Assembly (NCBI GenBank): GCA_039586815.1
Contig: JBDHJR010000013.1
Location: 186,001-250,000 of the forward strand
Direction: 5' to 3'
DNA from: WVYX01 sp039586815
GTDB lineage: Bacteria; Gemmatimonadota; Gemmatimonadetes; Gemmatimonadales; GWC2-71-9
Length of the DNA: 64,000 nucleotides
The position numbers and the translations under genes are program-made. The notes under the pieces are model-generated. The model ran no database searches and had not been told where the DNA came from. It saw nothing but the letters and a program-made list of their open reading frames with translations. How positions within the stretch are numbered: the first letter of the stretch is position 1; the number at the start of each line of letters is the position of its first letter. Of this stretch, positions 1 to 10,000 are shown piece by piece.

Positions 1-1309
1 AATACTGCGCCGAATTGACGTACGTAGCGCGATCGATGACGGTGGCGGGGTCGAAGATCGTGATGTCGGCGTAGCTGCCGGGCTCGATTCGGCCGCGGTG
101 GCGCATGGACGGTGCCGCCCGCTCGAGTCGCTGCGCCGGCATGATGGTCATCTTGGAAAGCGCTTCCATCAGTGTCAGGTGACCCTCATCCCTCGTCAGC
201 CGTCCCAGCACGTGAGTGAATGTTCCGGCACCGCGCGGGTGGCCCTTGCCGTTCACAATCGTACCGTCGCTGGTGATCATCACCAGCGGGTGGGTCAGCG
301 CCATCAGCATCTCGTCCTTCGGGATGAAGAACGTGACGATGGTCGCCCCCCGCTCGCGCCAGTACTCGAATGTCTCGGCGTTGAGGCGCTCGCCCGTCTC
401 GACCAGCATGATCGAGTCAACAGTCGCCCCGCCGAAGCGCTCCTCCCATCCGGGGTCGTACAGTGCCGACTCGAGCCGCGTGCTGTTGGCCAGATAGGGG
501 TGAATGTCGGCCATGATATCGACCCCGTTGCACCGCGCTCCCTCGATCATCTCGAGACTCGCATCCATCGACCCGATGGCGGAAGATGCGAGGTGTACGA
601 CTTGCGCCGACGCGCCCGTGATGGCGGCAGCGGCTATCACCTCCTGAACCGACTGCACGATCGTCTCCGGGAAGACCGATCCCTTGTACCGCGAGTGGAC
701 GTGGGCCGGCACGTCGTGAGCGGCCGCCACCGCGAACATGTCCACGATCTCCTCGTACGAGGCGCCGGGGGTGTAGTTGACGCCGAAGCCTATGCCCACC
801 GCTCCGGCCGCGATCGCCTCGGCCGCTATGAGCTTCATCTCCGCGCGTTGCTCGGCGGACGCCGGCACGTAGCGGTCCGTGGCTCCCGCGGCCTCGCGCA
901 CGTCCGGATGCCCCACGGTGGTCCCGAAGTTCACCAGCGACCCGCCCTCCTCGAACGTCGCGTACCACCCGTCGATGTCGACCGGCCCACCGTGCATGCT
1001 GATCACTGTGGTCACGCCGTCCTTGATCTTGTAGCGCTGCGGCTCGAGCGAGGGGCGGATCCGCGCGAGGATATCCACGAACCCGGGAGCCACAACCAAT
1101 CCCGAGGCGTCGATCACGCGATCGGCCTGCACCATTCCGTCGGTGATGGATACGATGCGATCCCCCTCGATCACGAGGGTGCGCACGGCGTCGAGGCCGC
1201 TGGCCGGGTCCATGACTCGGCCGTTCACGATGGCAACGTCGGCGCGCTGGGCAAGTAGCGTGCTGGGCACCGCAGCCAGAAGCAGTAACTGCCTGACGAG
1301 CATCCTCAT
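1..1309 (-). CDS. D-aminoacylase-like amidohydrolase, secreted; C-terminus beyond window
   Basis: Metal-dependent hydrolase of the amidohydrolase superfamily, closest by eye to N-acyl-D-amino-acid deacylases. It reads without a stop from an ATG at 1309 (AGGGAG about 8 nt upstream) to base 1, giving 436 visible residues; the C-terminus is missing. Residues 1-20 form a signal peptide ending in LLAQ, so the protein is probably periplasmic. The opening pattern (VNGRVMDPASG, then VVAPGFVD near 72-79) is typical. The usual HxH after PGFVD is absent: the sequence continues ILARIRP. Later ligand motifs remain: H106 in SMHGG at the place of the aminoacylase Cys, HVHSR, VVHLAS and the Asp in ITSDGT. 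It may be a one-metal enzyme, an altered one, or inactive. An internal ATG at 1303 is an alternative start. The family is fairly sure, the substrate unknown. Confidence 0.8.
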   Translation of the reverse strand, partial: MRMLVRQLLLLAAVPSTLLAQRADVAIVNGRVMDPASGLDAVRTLVIEGDRIVSITDGMVQADRVIDASGLVVAPGFVDILARIRPSLEPQRYKIKDGVTTVISMHGGPVDIDGWYATFEEGGSLVNFGTTVGHPDVREAAGATDRYVPASAEQRAEMKLIAAEAIAAGAVGIGFGVNYTPGASYEEIVDMFAVAAAHDVPAHVHSRYKGSVFPETIVQSVQEVIAAAAITGASAQVVHLASSAIGSMDASLEMIEGARCNGVDIMADIHPYLANSTRLESALYDPGWEERFGGATVDSIMLVETGERLNAETFEYWRERGATIVTFFIPKDEMLMALTHPLVMITSDGTIVNGKGHPRGAGTFTHVLGRLTRDEGHLTLMEALSKMTIMPAQRLERAAPSMRHRGRIEPGSYADITIFDPATVIDRATYVNSAQY

Positions 1310-1358
1310 GCTGGATCTCCCTGTTTCCACGACGTTTCGATCAGGCGCTGATGGTCCG

Positions 1359-1511
1359 GCGCTAGGCCGGGGTCCTACCTCCGCGAACTGCACTCCCCAA
1401 AGGCTTTCGCTGAGCATCCGTTTGCGTAAGAAGTAAGGCCGAGCATCGCTACCAGCCTTCCTGCCGGTCAGTGCTCGTGACGTTCGCTCCGGCAGGACCC
1501 CGGCCTAGCGC
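1359..1511. repeat. 17-bp perfect inverted repeat enclosing a second hairpin
   Basis: The arms 1359-1375 and 1495-1511 are exact reverse complements (gcgctaggccggggtcc and its complement), separated by 119 bases. Inside lies a second perfect 9-bp hairpin, 1459-1467 with 1489-1497. The element fills the gap between the stop of the alpha/beta hydrolase and the start of the amidohydrolase, both on the minus strand. It could be a terminator, a structured 5' leader of the amidohydrolase, or a small non-autonomous repeat. No second copy was noticed in the window. Confidence 0.55.
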
Positions 1512-1531
1512 GTCCCGTTCCCTGTTCCCTT

Positions 1532-2581
1532 CTAGTCCACCGGCGTGTCCGGTCTGAGGTAGCGCGCCAGGAACTGCCAGATCTCGCGGCGCGACTGCTT
1601 GGCGAGCTGGTTGTCGAGCCGGTTGAAGCTGTGCCCGCCCGGCGCATCCTCGTAGATCTTGTACTCGAAGCCGCTCTTACCCTCGGCCTTGAGCGCCTGG
1701 ATGAGACGCTCCACCTCGAGCACGTTCACGTCGCCGTCGTTGGTGTTCGTGTGAATCAGCAGCGGCGTGCCGTCGTAACGGTGCGCCTGCCACGAAGGTG
1801 AGCGGCGGCGGTACTCCTCCACGTCCTCATAGGCCGTCTTGCCGATGTGATAGTCGGCCGAGTAGAGATCGCGGTAGCCCTGCGTCTTGTATCCCATGCG
1901 GGCGATCAGGTCGCTCACCGGCACGCCGGCGTAAGCCACCTGATACGCGTCGGGGTGGTCAAAGATGTTCATCAGTGCGTGGAGGCCGCCGTGGCTCCAC
2001 CCGATAATCCCCACGCGGTTGGGATCCAGGAAGTCGTAGTTCTCCAGCATGAAATTGCGCGCGGCATAGGTGTCCTCCGTCTCCAGGCCGCCGTAGTCGA
2101 TGGCCCGATAGACGCCGCCGCCGTATCCGGTGCTGCCACGATACTCGGGAGCCACGACGGTGTACCCCTGCTCCAGAGCCTCGCGCAGCACGTGTGTGTA
2201 GTAGGTCGTGAAGTTGCTGTGCACGCCGCCGTGCGGGAATACCAGGAGCGGCTGCCGCTTGCTGCGATCCAGGTTCCGCGGGATGAACACGTATGAGTAG
2301 AAGCGGAACGGATTGCCGGCGCCCTGGGCCGTTGGGTTTGGCTGATTGCGCAGCGGTGGTCCCGTGAGCCGTACGATGTCGACTTCGGCGATGTCCCCCA
2401 GCCGGTGGAAGAACGTGATGTCGTCGATGCGCCGCTCGAGGACGTCGATCTCGTGACGCATGCCTTCAATATGCCGCTCGAGCATCCGCTCGATGCGGGC
2501 GAGGCGGTCGTCCTCCTGACCGGCGGCGCTCGACACTGCAGCGGCGGCCAGGACGGCGAGTAGGACGGGTATGCGCTTCAT
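1532..2581 (-). CDS. Secreted alpha/beta hydrolase, prolyl-oligopeptidase (S9) type
   Basis: Serine hydrolase of the S9/dienelactone-hydrolase-like group, 349 residues, probably a periplasmic peptidase or esterase. The ATG at 2581 is chosen because GGAGG precedes it and it opens a signal peptide (MKRIPVLLAV to about residue 21); the frame extends 14 codons upstream without one. Residues 24-52 are charged and helical, likely a short coiled coil. The catalytic domain starts near residue 95. The oxyanion strand is VFPHGG, the nucleophile is S196 in GWSHGG, the acid is D282 or D284 in NTNDGD, and the histidine is H317 in PGGHSF. The seven-bladed propeller of true prolyl oligopeptidases is missing, so only the hydrolase half is present. 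It lies upstream of the amidohydrolase on the same strand, with a structured spacer between them. Confidence 0.85.
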   Translation of the reverse strand: MKRIPVLLAVLAAAAVSSAAGQEDDRLARIERMLERHIEGMRHEIDVLERRIDDITFFHRLGDIAEVDIVRLTGPPLRNQPNPTAQGAGNPFRFYSYVFIPRNLDRSKRQPLLVFPHGGVHSNFTTYYTHVLREALEQGYTVVAPEYRGSTGYGGGVYRAIDYGGLETEDTYAARNFMLENYDFLDPNRVGIIGWSHGGLHALMNIFDHPDAYQVAYAGVPVSDLIARMGYKTQGYRDLYSADYHIGKTAYEDVEEYRRRSPSWQAHRYDGTPLLIHTNTNDGDVNVLEVERLIQALKAEGKSGFEYKIYEDAPGGHSFNRLDNQLAKQSRREIWQFLARYLRPDTPVD

Positions 2582-2889
2582 GTGACCCTCCGATTCTGTT
2601 CCGGTGGCCTCCCGGGGTGGCACCGGCGTCCGAGGACGCGGGCCTGCCTGGGCAAAGGGTGCACCTGAGTTCCTTAAGATTCGGCAAATTCGCTCTTAAG
2701 CGAGGTGGCGGGAACCGCCCGAGCCGGAGGATCGTTCTGGCTTGCAGGCGGGACCGAGCAACGCTACGTTCGACCCTTCGCCGCCCGCATCCAAACAGCC
2801 AGGGGTGACCCATCACCGTTCCCGCTCACAGGTTCCGCAGGCCGCAGTCCCGGCGCCGGACACCCGGGCACCGTCCCGAGGCGGAGTCG
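2582..2889. other. 308-bp divergent intergenic region
   Basis: Gap between the divergent hydrolase and egtD starts. No supported small ORF is seen. It holds two CTTAAG palindromes flanking an AT-richer stretch (about 2675-2700) and a weak plus-strand promoter candidate at 2742-2770. It probably carries the promoters of both genes. Confidence 0.4.
2742..2770 (+). promoter_or_regulatory. Weak candidate promoter for egtD
   Basis: TTGCAG at 2742-2747, a 17-nt spacer, and TACGTT at 2765-2770. Each hexamer matches consensus at only 3 of 6 positions; the spacing is the main support. Confidence 0.22.
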
Positions 2890-3834
2890 GTGCTGGAGTT
2901 CGCCCGCGCGGCGGCCACAGGTCTCACGGACACCCCGCGGTGGCTGCCCTGCCAGTATCTCTACGACGCGGAGGGGAGCGCGCTGTTCGAGGAGATCACC
3001 CGGTTGCCGGAGTACTACCCCACCCGCACCGAGGCCCGGATCCTGGAGCGCCACGCAGCGGACATCCGTGACGCGACCGGGCCCGTGACCCTCATCGAGC
3101 TGGGGTCCGGCTCATCGGTCAAGACGAGCTATGTCCTCTCCGCCTACGCCGAGGCGAGCGGAGCGGTCACCTACGTGCCGGTGGACGTGAGCGCGGCCGC
3201 CTTGGAGCAGGCGCAGGCGCGGATAAGTCGACTGCACCCCACCGTGCGCGTCGAGGGGATGGTGGGCCGGTACGATGATGTGTTCCCTCGGTTCCGCAGT
3301 CATTCACCCGCCATGGTGCTGTTCCTCGGCTCCACGATCGGAAACTTCAACCACGGCGAATCACTCGCGTTCTGGCAGCGCGTGAGTCGGGAACTGACCC
3401 CCGGCGACTACTTCCTACTCGGGGCCGATCTGGTAAAGGATGTGTCCGTCCTGGAGGCGGCCTACAACGACGCCGCCGGTATCACTGCGGCCTTCACTGC
3501 CAATCTGTTTGCCCGGATGAACCGTGAGCTGGGGGCCGGAATAGACCTGGGCCACCTGGAGCACGTGGCGCGCTACAACGAGGATTGGCAGCGCATCGAG
3601 ATCTTCGCGCGGTTTACCAAGGGGCAGAGGGTGCGGATCGAGCCGCTCGACTTGGACGTGGACATCGGTGCCGGCGAGATGGTGATGGTCGAGATCAGCC
3701 GCAAGTTCGTGCTGCGCGATCTCACGGCCTACCTCGAGACGTTCGGCTTCGCCGTGCGGGACGTGTTCACGGACAAGCGAGGCTGGTTCGGCCTGCTCCT
3801 CCTGCAGAAGGCGGACGGCCCCTCGCCTACCTGA
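2890..3834 (+). CDS. egtD: L-histidine N(alpha)-methyltransferase (ergothioneine biosynthesis)
   Basis: SAM-dependent enzyme that trimethylates the alpha-amino group of histidine to give hercynine, the first step of ergothioneine synthesis in the cytoplasm. The 314 residues match the usual EgtD length. Visible marks: QYLYDAEGSALFEEIT at 22-37, PEYYPTRTE at 40-48, the SAM loop IELGSGSS at 69-76, GSTIGNF around 147-153, and the C-terminal EISRKF segment. GTG at 2890 is the only common start codon in this frame after the stop at 2806-2808, and it leaves a normal short N-terminus. The 3' end overlaps the stop of the convergent BNR protein by 8 bp. No EgtB-type sulfoxide synthase (DinB plus FGE-sulfatase domains) lies beside it or elsewhere in the window. 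Confidence 0.93.
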   Translation: MLEFARAAATGLTDTPRWLPCQYLYDAEGSALFEEITRLPEYYPTRTEARILERHAADIRDATGPVTLIELGSGSSVKTSYVLSAYAEASGAVTYVPVDVSAAALEQAQARISRLHPTVRVEGMVGRYDDVFPRFRSHSPAMVLFLGSTIGNFNHGESLAFWQRVSRELTPGDYFLLGADLVKDVSVLEAAYNDAAGITAAFTANLFARMNRELGAGIDLGHLEHVARYNEDWQRIEIFARFTKGQRVRIEPLDLDVDIGAGEMVMVEISRKFVLRDLTAYLETFGFAVRDVFTDKRGWFGLLLLQKADGPSPT

Positions 3835-6800
3835 TTGGCCCCCGCTCGATGGAGATCACGTCGTACTCCGGTACGAGTGCCAGGTCGGCGTCCCGGGCTT
3901 GCGTCCGATACGCCGCCACGTCCTGCGCGAACACTCGATTGAGCTCCTCCAGCGCCGCGTCGAGGGACGCCTCGGCCCGCTCCAGCATGAGGCGCTGCGC
4001 CTCGGTGAGCCCGTCCCACGACGATCCCAGCGAGGACCTCACCCGCCGCAGCTGATTGAAGACCGTCGGGTCGCCGGCGAATATGCCCTGTCCCTCCGGC
4101 GGCTCGTAGAACTCCCGGGAAACCTCCTCGAGGCGTTGCTTCAAGGCGTCACCCGATCGCTCCAGCGCCTGGGCCGTGCTGTCGTCCAGAGCGGCCGCCC
4201 GCTCCAGCACTGCATCGATGGCACCCCTGGTTTCGCGCACCCGCTCGACCACCTGGGCGACCAGTTCCAGTTGGTCCTGTGCCCGCATCTGCATCGAGTA
4301 CTTGGCCTCGCGGTCTTCCGGCGCAATCGACATCCGAGGGTCGGGAAGCACTTCGAGGGTGCCGCTTGTCGCTGCGCCGCCCACCAGGATGCGTACCATG
4401 TAGGTGCCTGGGAGCACGTGCGGGCCGTCCAGCGTCTGCATGCCGTTCTGGGTCGGCACCGCAGGTCCGGTACGTTTGAGATCCCACACCGCCCGATTTA
4501 GGCCGGGCTTCACCGGTCCCGCCATCGAGCGAACGACCGTCCCTACGCTGTCCAGGATCTGTATGTCCGAGTTGACGGTATCTTCGGTGCCGATCCAGTA
4601 ACTCAGTAGCGCTCCGTAAGGCCGGTTCCTCCCGGTGAACATGGCGTGGCCGGTCGAGCGGTACCCCAGGGCGTCACCCGTGAGGTACTGGATGGCTGGG
4701 GGCGGCTCGAATACGTGCACTAGAGATGTCGGCTCGGCGGAGCCCTGGGCGAGCGCTCGCAGCGGCCGGACGTCGTCCAGTACGTAGGCACCGCGCCCGT
4801 GGGTGCCGATGACGAGATCGTGGTCCCTGGGGTGCACGATGAGGGCGCGCACCGGCACGGTGGGCAGTCCCTCCGTCCACTTGAACCAGCTCCGCCCGGC
4901 GTCGAGGCTCACGAACATCCCGAACTCCGTCCCCAGGTACAGCACGTCCTCTACCTCGGGGTCCTGCTCGATCACGTGCACGAACCCGTCGATGTCCTCG
5001 GTCGCTATGCTGCGCCAACTGCGCCCGTAGTCGGCCGTGCGGTACGCGTAGGTCGTCCAGTTTCCCCGACGGTGATCGTCGAACACCACGAACGCCGTGG
5101 CAGCGTCGAACTTGGATGGCTCGATGTGCGAGACCCACGTATTTGCCGGAAGATCCGGGATCCGACCCACGACGTTGTTCCACTCGGCGCCGCCGTTGCG
5201 GGTCAGCTGCACGTTGCCGTCGTCTGTGCCTACCCAGATCACGCCCCGCTCCACCGGGCTCGGCGCGATCGTGGTGATAGTTGTGTGATTCTCGGCGCCA
5301 GTGGCGTCGCGCGTGAGCCCGCCGCTCTCCTTGGCGCGCTGCTTCTCCGGGTCGTTCGTGGTGAGATCGGGCGAGATGATCTGCCAGCTGTTCCCGCCGT
5401 CCATCGTGCGGTGGACGAACTGGCTCCCGAAGTAGACTACGGTCGAATCGAACGGGTCCACGTTGATGGCGGCGTTCCAGTGGAACCGTAGCTCGGTACC
5501 CCGTGGGTGCACCGGCTTGATGTCCTTCCGCTCTCCGGTCACCTTGTCGAACCGTCGCAGGTTGCCCTGCTGCGACATGCTGTAGCCGTAGCGGGAGTCG
5601 CCGAAGTCGACCATTGTGCCGAACCCGTCGCCGCCACCCACCCGGTTCCAGTAGTAGTTGCGGATGCCGCCGCCGCGCCACACCGCGCTCGGCCCGAACC
5701 ACGATCCGTTGTCCTGCAGGCCGCCGTACACGTTGAACGGCGTGTCCATGTCTACGTTGATATGGTAGAACTGCGACAGCGGGAGGTTCTCCACGAAACG
5801 CCACTTGGCTCCCCGGTCGTACGAGATGCCGACCCCGCCGTCGTTGCCCATTATCAGGATGCGACTGTCGTTGGGGTGGATCCACAGCTCGTGCACGTCA
5901 CCGTGGATGATCCCGCTCTGCACCACCGTGGTGAACGTCTTGCCGGCGTCCTCGCTGACGGTGCAGCGTCCGTGGATGCTGTACAGCCGGTTCTCGTTGA
6001 GCGGGTCGACCCTGATGTCGGCATAGTAGAACGGCCGCGGTGCGATGCCGCGACGATTGTTCACGGTGCGCCAGCGGTGGCCCCCGTCGTCCGAGCGCAA
6101 CAGGGCACTCTGCTCGGCTTCGACGAGCGCGTAGACCACGTTGGGGTCGTTGTGCGCCACGGCGATCCCGATGCGTCCCAGGTCGCCGGCCGGCAGGCCG
6201 TCCTCTTCCGTGAGGCGGGTCCAGCGCTCGCCGCCGTCGTACGTGACGAACAGACCGCTGCCCGGTCCCCCAGACTCGAAGAACCAGGGCCAGCGGCGGT
6301 GCTCCCACATTGCCGCGAACAGCTTGTTGGGATTGGAGGGGTCCATCACCAGGTCCGCGGCACCGGTGCGTTGGTCCACGTACAGCAAACGCTGCCAAGT
6401 GTCGCCGCCGTCGCTGGTCCTGTAGACTCCGCGCTCATCGCCGTCGGCCCAGGTGGGACCCATCGCTGCGACGTACGCGATGTCGGAGTTGGTGGGATGC
6501 AGTACAACACGGTGGATCCGCTCCGAGCGCTCAAGTCCCAGGTGACGCCAGGTGCGGCCGCCGTCCACGCTTTTGTAGATGCCTCTGCCCACGCCCGCAC
6601 TGTTACGCGGGTTCCCCTCGCCCGTGCCGACCCAAACGATGTCGGGATTGGGCTGGAAGATCGCGACCGCGCCGATGGATGCAGTGGACTGCTCATCGAA
6701 CACCGCATCCCAAGTGAGGCCGCCGTCCACCGACTTCCACACTCCCCCCGTGGCGGAGCCGACGTAGACGGTCCGCGGGTCCGCTACGACTGCGTCGACC

Positions 6801-6937
6801 GATGACACCCGACCACTCATGCCGGCCGGGCCAATGCTGCGAGCCCGCATTCCCCAGAGTTGGGCGGGGTCGACCTGAGCCTGCGCGGCCGTGCCCGTGA
6901 GGACCAGCAGGGCGAACGCTATCAGGATGCGCTTCAT
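3827..6937 (-). CDS. Secreted BNR/VPS10-type beta-propeller protein, copy 1
   Basis: A 1,036-residue exported protein with repeated Asp-box (BNR) motifs of the S-x-D-G-G-x-T-W type (for example YKSVDGGRTW, FVSLDAGRSW), as in sortilin/VPS10 and sialidase-like propellers. It is often annotated as a glycosyl hydrolase, but no catalytic centre can be assigned. ATG at 6937 has GGAGA upstream and opens a signal peptide ending TAAQAQ; the frame is open 24 codons further up. The first roughly 720 residues are propeller repeats. A beta-rich domain with LPGTYMVRI follows, then a helical C-terminus (about 890-1030). It is very similar along its length to the next gene upstream and more distantly to the plus-strand gene at 10440. 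A strong hairpin precedes it, so it may be transcribed separately from copy 2. Its ligand is unknown. Confidence 0.9.
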   Translation of the reverse strand: MKRILIAFALLVLTGTAAQAQVDPAQLWGMRARSIGPAGMSGRVSSVDAVVADPRTVYVGSATGGVWKSVDGGLTWDAVFDEQSTASIGAVAIFQPNPDIVWVGTGEGNPRNSAGVGRGIYKSVDGGRTWRHLGLERSERIHRVVLHPTNSDIAYVAAMGPTWADGDERGVYRTSDGGDTWQRLLYVDQRTGAADLVMDPSNPNKLFAAMWEHRRWPWFFESGGPGSGLFVTYDGGERWTRLTEEDGLPAGDLGRIGIAVAHNDPNVVYALVEAEQSALLRSDDGGHRWRTVNNRRGIAPRPFYYADIRVDPLNENRLYSIHGRCTVSEDAGKTFTTVVQSGIIHGDVHELWIHPNDSRILIMGNDGGVGISYDRGAKWRFVENLPLSQFYHINVDMDTPFNVYGGLQDNGSWFGPSAVWRGGGIRNYYWNRVGGGDGFGTMVDFGDSRYGYSMSQQGNLRRFDKVTGERKDIKPVHPRGTELRFHWNAAINVDPFDSTVVYFGSQFVHRTMDGGNSWQIISPDLTTNDPEKQRAKESGGLTRDATGAENHTTITTIAPSPVERGVIWVGTDDGNVQLTRNGGAEWNNVVGRIPDLPANTWVSHIEPSKFDAATAFVVFDDHRRGNWTTYAYRTADYGRSWRSIATEDIDGFVHVIEQDPEVEDVLYLGTEFGMFVSLDAGRSWFKWTEGLPTVPVRALIVHPRDHDLVIGTHGRGAYVLDDVRPLRALAQGSAEPTSLVHVFEPPPAIQYLTGDALGYRSTGHAMFTGRNRPYGALLSYWIGTEDTVNSDIQILDSVGTVVRSMAGPVKPGLNRAVWDLKRTGPAVPTQNGMQTLDGPHVLPGTYMVRILVGGAATSGTLEVLPDPRMSIAPEDREAKYSMQMRAQDQLELVAQVVERVRETRGAIDAVLERAAALDDSTAQALERSGDALKQRLEEVSREFYEPPEGQGIFAGDPTVFNQLRRVRSSLGSSWDGLTEAQRLMLERAEASLDAALEELNRVFAQDVAAYRTQARDADLALVPEYDVISIERGPIR

Positions 6938-6963
6938 GTGACGTCTCCGAACCGGTATGTAGA

Positions 6964-7007
6964 GAGGGGACCGACGGGCGCGCCGATCCCGCGCCGTCAG
7001 TCCCCTC
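6964..7007 (-). terminator. Hairpin between BNR copies 1 and 2
   Basis: The arms 6964-6977 and 6994-7007 pair over 14 positions with one mismatch, and a short GC helix extends the stem toward the loop. On the minus strand it lies after the stop of copy 2 (7056) and before the start of copy 1 (6937). It suits a terminator or attenuator between the two genes. There is no clear U-tract. Confidence 0.55.
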
Positions 7008-7055
7008 ATCCGTTCATTACTGTCTCGAGGTCGTCATTCAACCTCAATTCTCTCG

Positions 7056-10000
7056 TCAGCGACCCTTCGGTGTCCAGTCGAGCGAGAGCGGCTCCTTCTC
7101 CGGGAACAGGTCCAGGTCGGCGGCCTGAGCCTGATCGCGGAACGCCGCCACGTCCTCGGCGAACAGCCGGTTCAGTTCGTCGAGGAATCCCGCCAGGGCC
7201 GCTCGGCCCTGCTCCAGCGCCAGCAACTCGGCCTCGGTAGGCTTGTCCCAGCTGGAGCTCATCGAGCCGTAAGCCTCGAAGAACTTCGATTGAACCGTGT
7301 TGGGATCGCGCCTGATGCCCTGCACGTCCCGCTCGCCGCGGTAGCGTACCTCGAGCGCTTCGAGCTGCTCCTTCAACTCCTTGCCGGCCTCGGCAAGCGC
7401 CTTGGAGGTGCTGTCCTCCTTCGAGCCCACCTGGCCCAGCACCTGATCCACCGCCTTGGTAGTGCTCCGGATGCGTTCCACCGCCTCGGTTCCCACCTCG
7501 GCCTGCCCGACCATGTCCATCAGGAGACGGTGCTTCTCCTGCCGGTCAGCCTGCGTGACGTCGAAGCGTGGATCGGCGCTCACCACCACGAGGGCCGTGA
7601 CTTCGGAGTCGCCGTGCGTGATGCGTACCGTATAGGTGCCCGGCAGCGCGGCTGGGCCCGGCGGCAGGAATTCGCTGGGGATGCCACCGCCGCCACTCGG
7701 TCGGCGGTAGCCGTCGTGCCGCAGGTTCCAGCTGGTTCGGTTGATGCCCGGCTTGGCCGGACCCTCGAACTTGCGGATCACCGTGTCGTTCGCATCGAGC
7801 ACCTCGACAGTCACCTTTGTGCTGTCGTCGCCCTCGCGGACGAAGTAGGTGAGCAGTGCGCCGTATGGGCGGTTCTCCCCAATGAAAAGGGCCTGGCCGG
7901 TGAAGCGAATGCCGCCCACCTGGGCCTCGTAGTACTGCATCGCGTCGGGGATGTCGAACAGGTGCAACTCGTGCTGCGTCAGCGACGGATTGGCCGCCAA
8001 AGCCCGCAGCGGCCGCACGTCGTCCAGGATGTATGCCGCGCGCCCGTGCGAGCCGACCACGAGGTCATGGTCGCGTGGGTGCAGGACCAAGGCCCTATGC
8101 GGGAACCGCCCCAGGCCGTGATCGTAGCGGAACCAGCTCTGGCCGCCGTTGAGCGTCACGTACATGCCGTACTCGGTACCGAGGAACAGCAAGTTGGCAT
8201 CCACCGGGTCCTGCTCGATCACGTGCACGAAGTTGAAGTTCTCGATCTGGTCCGTGACCAGGCTGGTCCACGACCGCCCGTAGTTCGTCACGCGGAACAC
8301 GTACGGCGTGTTGTTGCCGCGCCGGTGATCGTCGAACGTCACGAACGCCGTGCCGCCCTCGAACTTGGACGGCTCGACGTGCGTCACGTAGGTGTTGTCC
8401 GGCACATTGCGTGCGCGCCCCACCACGTTGTTCCAGGTCGTGCCGCCGTCAGTTGTCACCTGCACGTTGCCGTCGTCGGTGCCCACCCAGATCACGCCCT
8501 GCTCAACCGGGCTCGGCGCGATCGTGATGATCGTGGTGTGGTTCTCGGCGCCGGTCACGTCGTAGGTGAGCCCACCGCTGTCGAGCTGCTTCTGCTTTTC
8601 GGGATCGTTGGTCGTAAGGTCTGGGCTGATGATCGTCCAATTCTGCCCCATGTCGCACGTCTTGTGCACGAACTGGCTGCCGTAGAAGACGCAGCCGTCG
8701 AACGGGTCGATCGCGATCCCGGCATTCCAGTTGAAGCGCAGCTCCACGCCATCAGGATGCACCGGCTTGATCTCCTTGCGCTCGCCGGTCTCCTTGTCGA
8801 ATCGGATGATGTAGCCGCCCTGCGACATGGCGTAGCCGTAGCGCGGGTTGTTGGCGTCGACCACCGTTGCGAAGCCGTCGCCGAAACCAACCTCGTCCCA
8901 GTGGTAGAACCGGATTCCGCCGTTCTCCCACACCGAGCTGGGGCCCTTCCAGGAGCCGTTGTCCTGCAACCCGCCGTACACGTTGAACGGCGTGTCCATG
9001 TCGACGTTGATGTGGTAGAACTGCGCCAGCGGCAGGGTGTGCACGAAGGTCCACGACCCGCCGCGGTCGTACGTGATGTACACGCCGCCGTCGTTGCCGT
9101 TGATGATCAGGCGGCCGTCGTTCGGGTCGATCCACCAGGCGTGGTGATCCACGTGGACGCTCTGAGCCCAGCCGGAAAACGGCTGGAATGACTTGCCGCC
9201 GTCCTCACTGATGGTCACGCTCCCAGCGACGTTGTACACCCGGTTCTCGTTCTCGGGGTCCACGCGCACCTGGCCGTAGTAGAACGGGCGGTTGGCGATG
9301 CCGTCCGTCTTGTTCACCGTCTCCCAGCTGTGGCCGGCGTCGTTCGACCGCAGCATCACGCTGCGCTTGGCCTCGACCAGGGCGTACACGATGTTGGGGT
9401 TGCTGCGAGAAACATCCAGCCCTATGCGGCCCAGGTCGCCCTCCGGCATCCCATCGTCGGTGGTGTAGCGCTTCCAGTTCGCCCCCCCGTCCCAGGTCAC
9501 GTACAGGCCGCTGCCGGGCCCGCCCGAGTTGAAGAACCAGGGCCAGCGCCGGTGCTCCCACATCGCGGCGAACAGTTTGTTCGGGTTGGCGGGATCCATG
9601 ACGAGGTCCGCCACGCCAGTCTTCTCATCCACGAACAGGATCTTGGACCAGGTCTTGCCGCCGTCGTTGGTCTTGTACACGCCGCGATCCGCGGTCTCGG
9701 CCCAGGTGTTACCCAGGGCCCCCACGTAGGCGACGTTCGGGTCGTTGGGGTGGAGAATGATCTCGGCTATGGCACCGGTGTTGCGCAGTCCGAGAAGCTC
9801 CCAGGTCTTCCCGCCGTCCATCGATTTGTAGACACCGGTGCCGCTCCCGGCGCTGTTACGCCGGCCCTTCTCACCGGTGCCGATCCACACTATGTCGGGG
9901 GCGGCCTGGAAGATGGCCACAGCCCCGATGGAGGAGGCCGGGAGGTCATCCATGATGGGCTCGAACGTCAGGCCCCCGTCCACGGACTTCCACAGTCCGC

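Noticed and set aside
5507..6805. A 432-codon plus-strand open frame
   Set aside because: Antisense to BNR copy 1; no signal peptide, motif or ribosome site that outweighs the sense gene.
7290..9191. A 633-codon open frame on the plus strand
   Set aside because: It lies antisense to the BNR copy 2 gene, is rich in Val, His, Arg and Asp from reversed high-GC codons, and has no recognisable motif.
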